Below are positions 23,765 to 38,840 of a stretch of 64,000 nucleotides of DNA, piece by piece. The notes below the pieces were generated by a model. That model was not told the DNA's origin, did not search any database, and saw nothing but the letters and a program-made list of their open reading frames with translations. This DNA is from Porodaedalea pini (lineage: Eukaryota > Basidiomycota > Agaricomycetes > Hymenochaetales > Hymenochaetaceae): NCBI GenBank assembly GCA_002794775.1, contig NBAY01000003.1, positions 62,001 through 126,000 of the forward strand, in the 5' to 3' direction. Made by a program: the position numbers and the translations under genes. The number at the start of each line of letters is the position of its first letter. Positions within the stretch are counted from its first letter, which is position 1.

Positions 23765-25484
23765 TCAGCCCACAAAGTCACCAGCCTCCACAAGCTGAGT
23801 GACTGCAGTATTGATATCCGCTAAGATGTCATGATACCAAATCTTGGCCCACCTCCCCTTCATATCCGCAAGTACACCCTCTGCACTAGCTCCACTCGGC
23901 CCGAAGCCCTCATAGATATCACCGACTTCCGCGCTGCTCGCGAGTACCATGTTCGCACGCGGGAGGCGGACAGCGTCGTATGCCTTCAGTACAGCCTGCG
24001 AGTCAACAGAAGTAAGTCAAGTATGCAAGCAAGACCTGCGTTGGCTTCTGAAGAGAGAGAATGGAGGAGAAAAGCGAACGCACCTCGACGTTCCCTGCCC
24101 GTGTCTGTGGATGCGTCAGCAGTCTCACAAGGACCAGCACATCCTCAAGGCCCTGGCCTGCACCCGCCCCAAGATGAGGCAGCATCCCATGCGCCGCATC
24201 GCCAATCAAAGCCACTTTTCCTCTTACATAGCTCTCCAAAGGTGGATCGACAGCATGTACGGCCCACACGCTTGGGCGAGGGATGCACCCCAGCAGTATT
24301 TGTACGTCGTGGCCGCAGCCAGCGTACGTCTCGAGCAGTTCCTCTGTCGTGCGTGGAGTAACCCATGGCGTGCCAGGGGGCAGCGGACGCTCGCCCCATC
24401 CGACCGAACGGTCGCAGGTGAATGCGACGACATTGACGACGGTGCCCTGTTTGATTGGAAAGGTGATGATATGCTGCAGGTGAACGGGTTAGTAAGTCGG
24501 CCGGAAAGGCGAGCAACACGAAATTCAAGGAGAGAAAAAAATACACCTTCCCGGGACCAGTAAAACAGTGCATACGCTCGCTCAAGTCGATCTTCATACC
24601 TGCATTCTTCAGCTGCTCGACGGGAATTAGCCCGCGATATGCAAGCGTGTTTGTGAACGCCGCCCGAACAACTTGCAATCCAGATTTCGAGTCTTCACCC
24701 GCCTGCTCCTCGGTTGGAGTGGTCTCTTCCGCAACGAACGTGCGCACGACTGAGCGAATGCCGTCCGCACCAATGACGACGTCCGCCTCTGCGGTGGTCC
24801 CGTCTGCGAAGGTGAGCTGTATTCGTTGCGAGGGGTCGGCTCGGAGGCCAATGCAGCGCTTGTTGCAGTGCGTCTTGGAAGCGTCAACAAGGTGGGCGAG
24901 GCCTCGAGAAAGGTTACTCTGCGGACGTGTTTAGATATTAGAACATTGAAAGAGCGTTAGATGCGGACCTGTGGATGCTTAACCCATCGTCCCCAGGATT
25001 TACGGGGTACTGTACGTTTCTGTCGTTAATTCTGTCTCCGTACGAACAAAGAAGGAAATGAAGTTTCTCGCGCGAGACGTACATCATATATCAATTCGTG
25101 GTCTCCAAGGCCAAAGACATAGCGGAGCTGACGCGGCGTAGGCACTTCCGGATGTACGCTAGCTACGACATAGTCGAGGATTTCGAGCTCTCGGAGAACG
25201 CGGATTGCGTTCGGACCTACCAATGATTGCTTGTTAGACATGTTCATGGCCAATAGAGGTATATCACATACCCAGACCAACCCCTGCACCAATCTCACCG
25301 AGCTTCCACTTTCGATTGGAACACGTTGTTCAGCGACACTGATGATCTACTCGGCTTACGTACTTACAGCAGCCTCATAGATGTCGACGTCAATCCCTGC
25401 CTTCGTAAGTCCGATAGCGACCGTAAGGCCGCACATGCCACCCCCGACGACGGCTACTTTGAGAGCCTTGCCATGTCCGTTCAT
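23765..25484 (-). CDS. FAD-dependent monooxygenase, salicylate hydroxylase-like (copy A)
   Basis: Group A flavoprotein monooxygenase of the salicylate/aromatic hydroxylase type, using NAD(P)H and O2. Exons on the minus strand: 25484..25368, 25308..25272, 25216..25083, 25009..24969, 24916..24547, 24473..24084, 23995..23765; 439 residues. The FAD motif [11 protein letters not shown] is at residues 10-20, the DG motif is [13 protein letters not shown], and the second FAD motif is [25 protein letters not shown]. Compared with copy B, one C is missing at about 24900, which shifts the frame if the conserved acceptor (exon from 24918) is used. The sequence there is CAGAG, so splicing two bases downstream, as listed here, restores the frame, giving [11 protein letters not shown] instead of the HRVTFLEAL-type sequence. 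Substrate unknown. It is either functional with seven changed residues or at an early stage of decay. Confidence 0.8.
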
Positions 25485-25980
25485 TTCTACAGGATTCTTG
25501 GTTCTGATACCAGAGCTTCAGGCGCGGAATCGTTGCATGAGAGATAAGGGAGGCGCGAGGGATTGAGAGTACTTATAGCTGCGTTTATTCATAGAGAACG
25601 TTGGTTCGAGCTCGAGACTAGAGTCACTAGACAGTGCATGCCGATGGGAGACGGACACCCGATATCGTTCGGCAGCTCCAAAGTCAAGAATAAGTACCAT
25701 AGAAGCGTTCTAAAACAACCAATCCAGGAATAGTTTGAGGAGTCAGTTTTTTGTGTACCAGGAAAGAAAAGGCAGATTTCGGCAACCAAGAAGCTAGCAT
25801 GCGAAAGTTATACTATTCAGATATTAAAATGCCATGAAGCTCAGCTCAGGTCCTGCCAGTGCGGCCTATTCTTCAAGAGAACCCAGTCGATGTCAAACAC
25901 CTATTTGCGTTTCGACTATCAGCGAACCGAAATCAGCGTGTGGCATAATCATACTTGGATCATCATATTCTAAATGTCAG
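25485..25980. promoter_or_regulatory. Intergenic region between the two monooxygenase copies
   Basis: About 500 bases upstream of copy A and downstream of copy B. The part near copy A shares recognisable stretches (for example GATATCGTTC near 25663 and 27873) with the region upstream of copy B, so the duplication included promoter DNA. I see no separate gene. Confidence 0.5.
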
Positions 25981-27697
25981 TCAGTTCACGAAGATACCAT
26001 CCTCGATAAGACGAGCCACGGCAGCGTCGACGTCTGTCAGGATGTCATGATGCCATACTTTGTCCCACCTCCCCTCCAGGTCCGCACGTATCCCCTCTAC
26101 ATCCGACCCGCTCGGCCCGAAGCCCGCATAGATATCTTCCATCTTCGTACTCTCCGCAAGTATCATGTTCGCGCGCGGGCGGCGGACGGCGTCATACGTC
26201 TTCAGCATATCCTGCAAGCCAACACAAGTACGTTACGTATGCACGTAAGACCTGTGCCGACTTCTGAAGAAAGAAAATCGAGAAACGCCCACGCACCTCG
26301 ACGTTTCCTATCCTCATCTGCGGATGCGCCAGCAGCCTCACAAAGACCAGCACATCTTCGAGGCCCTGGCCTGCACCCGCCCCAAGGTGAGGCAGCATCC
26401 CATAAGCGGCATCGCCAATCAAAGCCACTTTCCCCCTTACATAACTCTCCAAAGGTGGATCGACAGCATGCACGGCCCATACACTTGGGCGAGGCATCCG
26501 AGCAGCAGCTGTGCGTCGCAACCCCAGCCGGCGTACGTCTCGAGCAGCTCTTCTGTCGTACGTGGTGTGACCCACGGCGTACCGGCGGGCAGCGGGCGCT
26601 CGCCCCATGCGATGGAGCGGTCACAGACGAATGCGACGACGTTGACGACAGTGCCTTGCTTGATGGGAAAGGCGATTATGAACTGCGGGTCGGCGGGTAA
26701 GTAAAGAGGCTGCAAAAGGCGCGCAATGCGTAATCCAAGTAAAAGAAAGATACCTTTCCGGGCCCAGTGAATCAGGTCGATCTGCACGCCGGCATTCTTC
26801 AGCTGCTCGACGGGGATCAGCCCGCGATACGCGAGTGTGTTTGTGAATGCGCCGCGGACGACCTTCAATTCAGCGTCCAAGTCTTCGGTTGTGCCGTCTT
26901 TGTTAGCGGACCCCTCTACCACGAACGTGCGCACGGCAGAGCGAATGTCGTCCGCACCAATGACGACATCCGCCTCTGCGGAGGTCCCGTCTGCAAAGAT
27001 GAGTTGTATACCATGAGAGACGCCGGCTCGGAGACCCGTGCAGCGCTTATTGAAGTACGTCTTGGAGGGATCAACAAGATGGACGAGGGCCTCGAGGAAG
27101 GTTACTCTGTGGGTGTGTTCAAATATTGGATCACTGTGAGAGGCTTAGATACGGACCTGTGAATACCTAACCCATCGTACCCAGGAGTCACCGGGCACTG
27201 TATGGCATTCATCGTTAGCTCTGCCTACGTACATAGACGAGGAACAGAAAGGGGGCAAGCTTCTTGCGAGTTACATCATATATCAATTCGTGTTCTCCTA
27301 GACCACATACAAACTGGAAGGGACGTGGTGCGAGTACTTCGGGATGTACACTGGCAACTGGCTACGACATCTTCGGGATTTCGAGCTCTCGGAGGACGCG
27401 AATAGCGTTCGGATCTGCCAACAATCGCTTGTTAAAAAATACTCATAGCAAACAGAAGGGTATCACATACCTAAACCAACCCCTGCACCAACCTCACCGA
27501 ACTTCGGCTTTTAACTAATCACGTTGTTCAGCGATGTCGATGATCTATCAAGGCCTTGTACTTACAGCAGCCTCGTAGATGTCGACGTCAATCCCTGCCT
27601 TCGTAAGTCCGATAGCGAGTGCCAGACCGCATATGCCGCCTCCAACGACGGCCACTTTGAGAGTCTTGTCTTGTGTGTCTGTTTCTTCAGGATTCAT
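25981..27697 (-). pseudogene. FAD-dependent monooxygenase copy B, disrupted
   Basis: Tandem paralogue of copy A with the same exon layout: 27697..27566, 27507..27471, 27414..27275, 27197..27157, 27106..26754, 26682..26297, 26211..25981. It keeps the FAD motif (VAVVGGGICGL) and [21 protein letters not shown], but the DG motif reads GADDIRSAVR. Lesions relative to copy A: an in-frame TAG in exon 3 (27364-27362); a net loss of 17 bases before the donor at 26753, which shifts the frame; and a 4-base loss near 26496. The 71-base intron 26753..26683 has no stop and, if read through, restores the frame lost by the 17-base deletion, but the stop and the last frameshift remain. No single simple splice pattern gives the full protein, so it is most likely a pseudogene. 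Confidence 0.85.
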
Positions 27698-28614
27698 GGT
27701 TCCGGTGTCAGAACTACTGACACAGGATACGGAAGATATAAGAGGAAGCGTATCGAGAGTACTTCTTGTATCATCCGTTAAGGAGATAGCTCTGTGTCAC
27801 TATAACTGAAGTTTGGTCGAGAATTAAAGTAACTGAGACTGTGTAGTATGCCAGTCGAGGACGACCCCTAGATATCGTTCAAGTAGCCCAGAGTCAACTC
27901 GGCAAGGTAAGACGCGTCTCACTGTAGAGAGCAATAAATGTCTTGGGCAATTCAGCTCATATTACTATCTATCAGAGTGGAGGGAAAGTGATTCAATACA
28001 AAACGCGTGACACGTGTTCTCCTGACCTTTGAAGTTCACGATTGCAGCGAGTACTCTAGCCTGTCTGTTCATGAAGATTTACTCGAATATATCAACGAGA
28101 ATGGCTCAAAGACAGCATTCTCTTATGATTGGACTTATCCAGATGCTTTCCATGGGCCGCGCGTACAGGTTTTGAACAGGCGTGCTTCATTTACAAGAAC
28201 AGTACCACATAGTACCAGCATACGTGCGGTCTCGAAAACGCGCCTTCTGACTTGTTACCGCTACTTATCGAGGAGGCATTGCGACGACAGTCTAGTCTCC
28301 AGTGCTCGAGTCTCACTTGGTCATTTGGAGAATGATTACAATTGAGACTGAATCAGACAAATTAGTAGACCCTGGCTCACAAATAACATAGCCTACATGA
28401 GTCTGAATGATAGGCTGTAGCTATCATGAAAGTGCGATGTTGGGGAACAGTCAAGACCCTGTTCCTGCCAGTGCTTTGGACCAGCCGCCGGGATTACTGT
28501 AGTAATATATTATACTATCTAAAATAGAAACCCTGCTAGCAAAGCCTAACAATAATAAAGACACATAATGAAGTCTTAAAGGAGGGAAGATTTTGTGTGG
28601 CGTAAAAAGAAGGA
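27698..28614. other. Intergenic region upstream of monooxygenase copy B
   Basis: About 920 bases of AT-richer DNA. A 112-codon open frame on the plus strand (28007-28345) has no domain, no clear intron support and an unusual composition, so I do not call it a gene. Otherwise nothing recognisable. Confidence 0.45.
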
Positions 28615-28708
28615 TGGTCCCTCCGAGACTCGAACTCGGGACCCTTGCATAACGCAGGCATGGTTAACCTCATAAGTACAAAGCACTATCCAACTGTGCA
28701 AAGGGACC
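28615..28708 (-). tRNA. tRNA-Ile(UAU) with a 20-base intron
   Basis: On the minus strand a full cloverleaf folds. The acceptor stem pairs GGTCCCT with AGGGACC (discriminator A). The D stem is GCAC/GTGC around AGTTGGATA, and the anticodon stem is TTGTA/TGCAA with one G-U pair. The T arm is CCGAG-TTCGAGT-CTCGG. The anticodon loop begins C-T-T-A-T-G, so the anticodon is UAU (Ile). The 20 bases between position 37 and the last loop base are an intron at the canonical site. The mature tRNA would be 73 bases before the discriminator and CCA. It serves the rare codon AUA. Confidence 0.88.
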
Positions 28709-28848
28709 GCATTCCCACGCAGAGCGGCCGTCTTAAGTCTACAAGACTACTTCCTTAAACTTGGAGAGCATTTCATAATATTAGTCGATGTCTCTTATCC
28801 CCTCGCACTGTAAAAGAAAGAGTAGCTTAAATGAAATATGCGTCCGTT

Positions 28849-29835
28849 CTACACAGCGTCATCCGAAACCAGTACCTCCCGACAAGACCCGTTCGAAACC
28901 TCGATGAAGCGCGTTCCGACTCGCTGGCCCTGCTCAGCAGAGTGCGTAATCCACACGAGCGCCTTCGTACATGCATCGTTCGCCGTCAACATATTCCGAA
29001 GATATCTCTCGACGCGGCTGCTTGCGTCCGCGTCTAATGCCGAGGTAGGCTCTGTGGGCGACCGACCGCATGAAGTCAGAATTCGAAGTAGCAGATATGG
29101 GTTCGTGAAAGATGCAAGGACTTACCATCAAGAAGAAGTATATCCGCGCAGTCTAGGCCGACGGCCGTAGCTAACGAAATACGCTGCGCCTCTCCACCGC
29201 TCAACGTCGCCCATGGCCGATCCCACATCTCTTCCTCTACACCCCACTCTGCCGCAATCCCGATGGCACGCTCAGCGAAGTCCCGTCCACCATTTTTTCG
29301 AGTAGCCTGCTTCTCGCGCGCCTTGTGCGTGCCAAACGAACTGAGCTGCGTAAGGAAGTCCCGCGGGGAGCCGGGGAGGAGTGAAGGGCGTTGTGGGACA
29401 TAAAGGACATGGGTACGATAGTTTGGAACACCTATCATATAGAGCTCTCGTGAACGGAGACCAAAGACCAGATGTGGGTCTGTCGATGCTTACCGTGCTC
29501 TTTGGGCGTCCTGTGAGGAGATCATTTTAGACAGCGATGAGTGGACAGACAGGTTACTCACTTTCCACGATAGAGAATATCCCCATCATATACGTTAAGG
29601 TGTGCGAGACATTTTAGCAGTGTAGATTTGCTGTATAACGGGAGCGACGCAGGAAGTTCATTAAAACGAACAGATGCTCATCAAGGGAGTCGTACCCACA
29701 CCCGCTCTTTCCTTGCAGAACGAGTATATCTCCCTGGCGGACGCTAAAGATCACATCGTGAAGCAACGGAGTGCCTCTATCCAAGGAACAGCTCAGATTT
29801 CGAACGTCAAGCAATATCTCGGTGGTTCTAGCCAT
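28849..29835 (-). CDS. Small stand-alone ABC-transporter ATPase, STAR1/ALS1-like
   Basis: Five exons on the minus strand: 29835..29696, 29630..29562, 29510..29494, 29431..29126, 29051..28849; 244 residues, just one ATP-binding domain. All motifs are present: Walker A GKSGCGKST, Q-loop VLYVPQRPSLLPG, signature LSGGEAQRISLATA, Walker B plus D-loop ILLLDEPTSALDAD, and H-loop VWITHS. There is no membrane segment, so it must pair with a separate permease. The sequence is more like bacterial-type ATPases and plant STAR1 than like the fused fungal ABC exporters. The natural partner would be a UPF0014/ALS3-type membrane protein, which is not in this window. Exon 3 is only 17 bases. Substrate unknown. 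Confidence 0.85.
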
Positions 29836-30037
29836 CGAGGGCAAGGACAAAGCTCAGGCAGACTAAAACGCGTCTCGTCGATCAGTGACGTGCACAGCAC
29901 GTGGCTACATTGGCGTGAATTGGGATTGAGGTCGCTGAGTCAGGCAAGACGTAGCAAAGGCGATAAAAAGCAAGCGGGAACTAAATATGAAGGGAAATGT
30001 AGTGTATCTATTGCTGCTAATACTCAGAAAATATTCA

Positions 30038-31330
30038 CTATGGGTAGGATCCAGGAGGGGGAGGGTATGCCGGTTGAGGCACCATCCCCATCTCCTCCGG
30101 CGTCAAGCTGGAGCTCTCGATCATGACACCGACGCCAATCTTGGCGGCGTTCTATAAGGAAAGCAGGATTTTAGTATAAAATGCTTTGGACGTAGCCCTG
30201 GGACGAACCTTGAAGTGATCAATCTCGCCGGCCACCATAAATGCGAATGTCGGCGCGAAACGCTGCTCAAGCATCGCGGAGACCTTCCCGGTCGAGTCGA
30301 GCTGCGCGCGGAATGTCGCCATACGAAGATCGTACTTCGCACCGAGCGTCGCAACAGCTTCGCGCTTCCCATTTGCAGTTATGATCTGCAGGTCTGCAGC
30401 CGCCTCGACCTTCTCGTTCAACTTTTGCCAGTAGGTTGTCTGGAGCATGCCTGCCGCCTGCAGCTGCGCGGTCGCAATCCAGCTCTTGTCTGTACTGGTG
30501 TACTTCGCAACGTATGACGGCGAGCTGGGGATTTCCACAGGTGCACCCCGTTGGAGGAGCATCTCCGTGCCGAATGAGAGGTTCTTGGTGACGGACTGGA
30601 GGTAGCTACCGATGAAGATACCAGAACCATCTATCGGGGAAGGGTTCAACGCCTTCAGGTTGAGAGAGTAGTCCTGACCCGTGAAGTCGTGCTCCATTTG
30701 AATCATGCTGGCACCGTGTTGTTGCGCTATCTGTTTCATCCATGTCAGCAAGCTTATCGGTGACAACAGGAGTCGCCAATACCTGCATCTGTGCTTTCGT
30801 GACATTCTTTTCGTTCCATCCGGCATTAAACCGCCCATTCACTACGCCTTCATGGTCGACACCTCCTTGCAAGAATATCTGATAGTACTTTAGTAGACGA
30901 AAACAGAGTATAACTAAATAACATACTTTTGAGTTCGCGAAGATGGCTCCGAAATTATATGAGGGTAAAGCAGTCTGAGATGCAAGAGCAAAGGAATGTG
31001 TGACCTGAAAAGCTGGATTGACCGAGAGCGCTTTGGTGAGGTCCGCACGCGCGCCGTCAAAGATGTAGTTGGTCAAGTGCGTCGCTAGAAACCAAGTCAA
31101 TCGAGCGTACAGTGCCAATTCGCAGTGATGCGCAACGCACCTTTGACCTCTTTTTGCAAGCCCTCGACGTTGCCGGGGTAGGACAAACCACGACTTGATT
31201 TCCATTGTGAAAAGCGGTCGTAGGCAGTGGTGATTGAGGATAGGAACGACGACGACGGTGCCGCGGGTGCAGGCGCGGGCACATCGAGGTCGAGCTGACC
31301 GACTTTCTCTTGCGAAGTGCTGGCGGCCAT
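30038..31330 (-). CDS. TOM40: TOM40, channel of the mitochondrial outer-membrane translocase
   Basis: Beta-barrel pore through which nearly all nuclear-encoded proteins enter mitochondria. Exons on the minus strand: 31330..31141, 31084..30927, 30878..30783, 30730..30209, 30151..30038; 359 residues, close to the usual length. Diagnostic segments are [62 protein letters not shown], the VDAC-like barrel strands with MEHDFTGQDYSLNLKALNPSP, and the C-terminal end GEIDHFKNAAKIGVGVMIESS. It is divergent from the mannosyltransferase gene at 31605. The Pro-rich N-terminus (PAPAPAAPSSSF) is typical of fungal Tom40. Confidence 0.97.
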
Positions 31331-31604
31331 CGCGGTAGTACGGTAGCACGCTTTGCTGTAGAAAATTCGATAAAACTCGTCGCTTAGAAGAGCCCTAACT
31401 TACTCTGTTTGGACGTTAAACCACGTCACGGGAATGGCGCGTGCAGATCATGATCTCTTGAAGCCTGTTTCCGCAGCTGCTGAGATCGGCTGCCTTTGGC
31501 ATTTCTCACCGTCACCAACTGTGTGAACAGCTTGTTTTCTTACATCTATCTCCACGTACTCATTTGCTTCCTGTCTTTGACGTCGGGTGCTCTTGGTCGT
31601 CAAC

Positions 31605-33087
31605 ATGATGACGCCAATGCGGTATGTTTTGCTCGTGCTGGTCATCATTGTAAGTAGCGCGTCTCGATCTCATGCACCGTCTTCTCATGTGTTGATTGCC
31701 TGCAGGTTAGTTTGCACTACATATTGAGCTTCTCGCACGAGGGCTATGGCAGAGCAACCTCTATCTCGAACATAGCTGGCCAGTTGCACATTGGCGACGA
31801 GAAGGCCGAGCCGCCGTACAAAACGCCTCTCGGCGAGGAGTATTACCATCCCCCGAAAGTCGCAGACCCGCTCACGAGGAAAGCAAATGCGACCTTTGTA
31901 GTGTTGGCTCGTAACAGCGACATCCAGGGCGTCATTATGAGTATGAAGCAGGCAGAAGACAGATTTAACAAGGAATTTAATTATCCTTGGGTTTTCTTAA
32001 ACGAGGAGCCGTTCAATGATGAGTTTAAGAAGTGAGTCGCGCCTTGCATTGTATTTACCTCACAATACTTAAGCACTCTATAGGCGTACGTCTGAGCTCA
32101 CGGATGCAGAGGTCCAGTATGGCATCATCCCGAAGGAGGACTGGTATCAGCCTGACTTCATCGATGAGGATCGCGCAAGAGCAGGTCGCGAAAAGATGGT
32201 CAAGGAAAACGTCATATATGGAGGAAGTCTTCCGTAAGTGCTTCTTATCTCTCGAGTTGTTCCGGTCTCTAATGCCAATTAGTTACCGCAATATGTGCCG
32301 ATTCAACTCCGGTTTCTTCTACCGTCACGAGCTTCTGAAGAACTACCGCTATTACTGGCGAGTAGAGTGAGTGCGCTATCGTCACAGTTCGAAATCACTT
32401 CCTGACCTAACTTCTAGACCCAATGTTCAGTTCTTCTGTGACCTTCATTACGATCCATTCTTGGTCATGGAAGACCAAAAGAAGGTCTATGGATTCACCA
32501 TCTCGCTTTACGAGTACGCAGCGACCATACCGACTCTCTGGGAAGAAGTGAAGAATTTCTTGGAAGAGAACCCCGGATTGATGCCGGAAAATAACGCCAT
32601 GAGCTTCATCTCGGATGACGGCGGCGAAACATATAATAAATGCCACTGTACGCTGTCTCCTTTTTGTCCATCTCAAGTTTTATAATCTGATCGTTGCCAT
32701 CCCATTCTTTAACAGTCTGGAGTAATTTCGAACTTGGCGACCTTGATTTCTGGCGCGGCGAGGCATACAGCAAATTCTTCGACTATCTTGACTCTAAAGG
32801 CGGGTTCTACTACGAGCGCTGGGGAGACGCACCCGTCCACTCCATCGGCGCCGCCCTCTTCGCGCGCAAGGACCAGATCCATTTCTTCAACGATATCGGC
32901 TACCGTCACGAGCCCTTTCAACATTGCCCACAAGGTGACGCCCACGCGCGGGGGAAGTGCTGGTGCTCTGAGAACGAGAACTTCGGTGAGTTGCGATACA
33001 CCCTATCTGGCCCTTGCTTTAACGTGTGTGTTTTTAGACTACGAATGGTACTCGTGCCTGAAGCGGTACGACGCGCTCTTCACGTAG
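31605..33087 (+). CDS. Golgi alpha-1,2-mannosyltransferase, KRE2/MNT1 family (GT15)
   Basis: Type II membrane enzyme of the Golgi that adds alpha-1,2-mannose from GDP-mannose to O- and N-linked glycans. Exons 31605..31649, 31706..32031, 32084..32233, 32283..32366, 32418..32647, 32716..32985, 33038..33087; 384 residues. A short cytosolic end and one hydrophobic anchor ([16 protein letters not shown]) precede the lumenal domain. The GT15 core is unmistakable: [88 protein letters not shown], and [17 protein letters not shown]. Which of the several paralogous yeast enzymes it matches cannot be told by eye. A second in-frame ATG follows the first at once. Confidence 0.95.
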
Positions 33088-33355
33088 TTTCGCACTCTTT
33101 CTTTTTGCATACACCACGATATGTAGCCAGCTCTGACCATACTTATTTTTCTCACGCACGCACCTCGTCCGCTTTCTTGCTTTATTTATTCCGGCTTATA
33201 ATAATGCGTAGCTGTAGCTAACAGTTCAGGCATGGTAGTCGCGGGCTCGGCGGGCTTGTGCATCGTACATCCGGATGTCTTTGCCAACACATCTTGGCTT
33301 GACGGACATTGAATCCTAGTGCGACTATGCCCACATCGACAAAAGCAAGAGAAGT

Positions 33356-37269
<3,914 letters not shown>

Positions 37270-37385
37270 CCATTCGCACTGGTAGAAACGGTTTGGCACA
37301 GCGGAGAAGACGGACGCGTCGATCACGCGCCTTGACACGTAGCTGAGCTGCGCGCAGTTTCCCTACATCTTCACCAACCTTCACG

Positions 37386-38602
37386 ATGCTCAAGCGGCTG
37401 CTTCTCGCCCTGGCCGCTGTGCCGCTCTGTTTGGCAGCAACGAGCTCGCCAGTCGATCAAATAACAGCTCTCGCCGACGCGTCTCCTGATGGTGTAATTA
37501 AACTCGATGAGCAACTCTTCGACCTCTTGACCTCGCCAAAGCGCGACTGGTCTGCCGTCATCCAGCTCACTGCACTTGGCAAAAACATGAAGTGCACTCC
37601 GTGCAAGTACGTGCTCCCATGGCATTGTATTATATATTTCTTATAAGCCCTGGTGCAGAGAATTTGATCCGTCGTTCCACGCGGTCTCTAAGGCATGGTC
37701 GACTGTACCAAAGGCTGAGCGTAACAAGCACTTCTTCGCAAGTGCCGACTTCGCTGATGCGGAAGCGGTCTTCAGAAAGGTGAGTTCTTGCTTTCGTGCT
37801 CCTGATGAATTGCTGATTTATTCTTCCGTTTAGCTTGGGCTCATGTCGGCACCCGTTGTCACTTTCTATCCTCCCACCCACGGACCCAATATGCTTGCCA
37901 GCGGTAAAACGGATCCTTTCAACTATGACTTTAATAACTTGTTAGTGCTCATTGCGACCAAGCTACTGATCTGCGTTGTCTGACTGTGCTGTTAGTGGAA
38001 ATGACGCGAAGGAACTTGCGGCCCAACTGTCAAACTTTACACCCGTCCCAATCCCCTACCGCGTTCCCATTGACTGGGGCCTCGTATTGTCCGTCATAAC
38101 CACGATGGTTCTCTGCGCACTTACGGCCCGTCTGGTATTCCCCATCATTCTCAGCCGTTGGACGTGGGCCATTATAACCATTTCAACTATGCTCGTCATG
38201 ACCTCCGGTTTTATGTTTGTGCGCATCCGCGGAATGCCTTACCGCACAAGGGAGCACAGCATGATGCCGGGCTTCCAGACTCAAGTTGGAGCCGAAATCT
38301 GGACTATTTCATTCAAATGTAAGTTCTCGTGTTTCGCTTGTCTAAGAAGTGCTTTAACCAGAGATTCAGACTTCACGTTATCGGCATCCTTCCTCGGGCT
38401 GATCTTGGGAGCCCCACGGCAAAGGAAGAAGCCAGTTCAAAGGGCGGCTATCTATGCCTTCACCGTCCTGATTATTATTACCTTCTCTGCACTGATCAAG
38501 GATTTTAAGATCAAAAATGGCGGTCAGTGATCTTATGTCGTACGTGGAGCTCCAGTACTAACGGTGAATCGACCAGGATATCCGTTCTCTTATGTTTTCT
38601 GA
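37386..38602 (+). CDS. OST3: Oligosaccharyltransferase subunit OST3/OST6
   Basis: Thioredoxin-like subunit of the ER oligosaccharyltransferase, which helps N-glycosylation near cysteines. Exons 37386..37606, 37659..37779, 37834..37940, 37996..38318, 38370..38522, 38577..38602; 316 residues. A signal peptide (LLLALAAVPLCLA) leads into a thioredoxin fold with the active-site pair C70-T-P-C73 and a cis-Pro region SAPVVTFYPP. Four C-terminal membrane segments follow (from WGLVLSVITTMVLCALTA onward). The last intron (38523..38576) contains a perfect TACTAAC branch site and leads to a 26-base exon ending YPFSYVF, as in other fungal Ost3. Without splicing, translation would stop after Gln at 38530. 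Confidence 0.93.
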
Positions 38603-38840
38603 ATTTGCTCTTGCGTGTCAGTAGGCTAGATGCTTATTTAAGCCAGTTGCCTCATCCCAAGTGGGCAGAACCTTGAAGAACAAGGGCGCTACATGTCCCA
38701 ACGAGGGCCGAGAATCGAGAAGTAAGGTTGTCCTAAGCATTGACCATTCGACTATAACAGATTTTATTATGTGCCATCCGAGACTTAGTTAGCAAGCATA
38801 TGCGAATAATATTACAGATATCCTCAGCGAAAAGAGAGAT

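Noticed and set aside
28007..28345. 112-codon plus-strand open frame in the gap beside the tRNA
   Set aside because: No recognisable domain, no splice or start context support, and composition unlike neighbouring genes.
28615..28708. tRNA-Met reading of the locus (a CAT within the intron)
   Set aside because: That CAT lies in the 20-base intron. Only the UAU anticodon sits in the loop closed by the five-pair stem.
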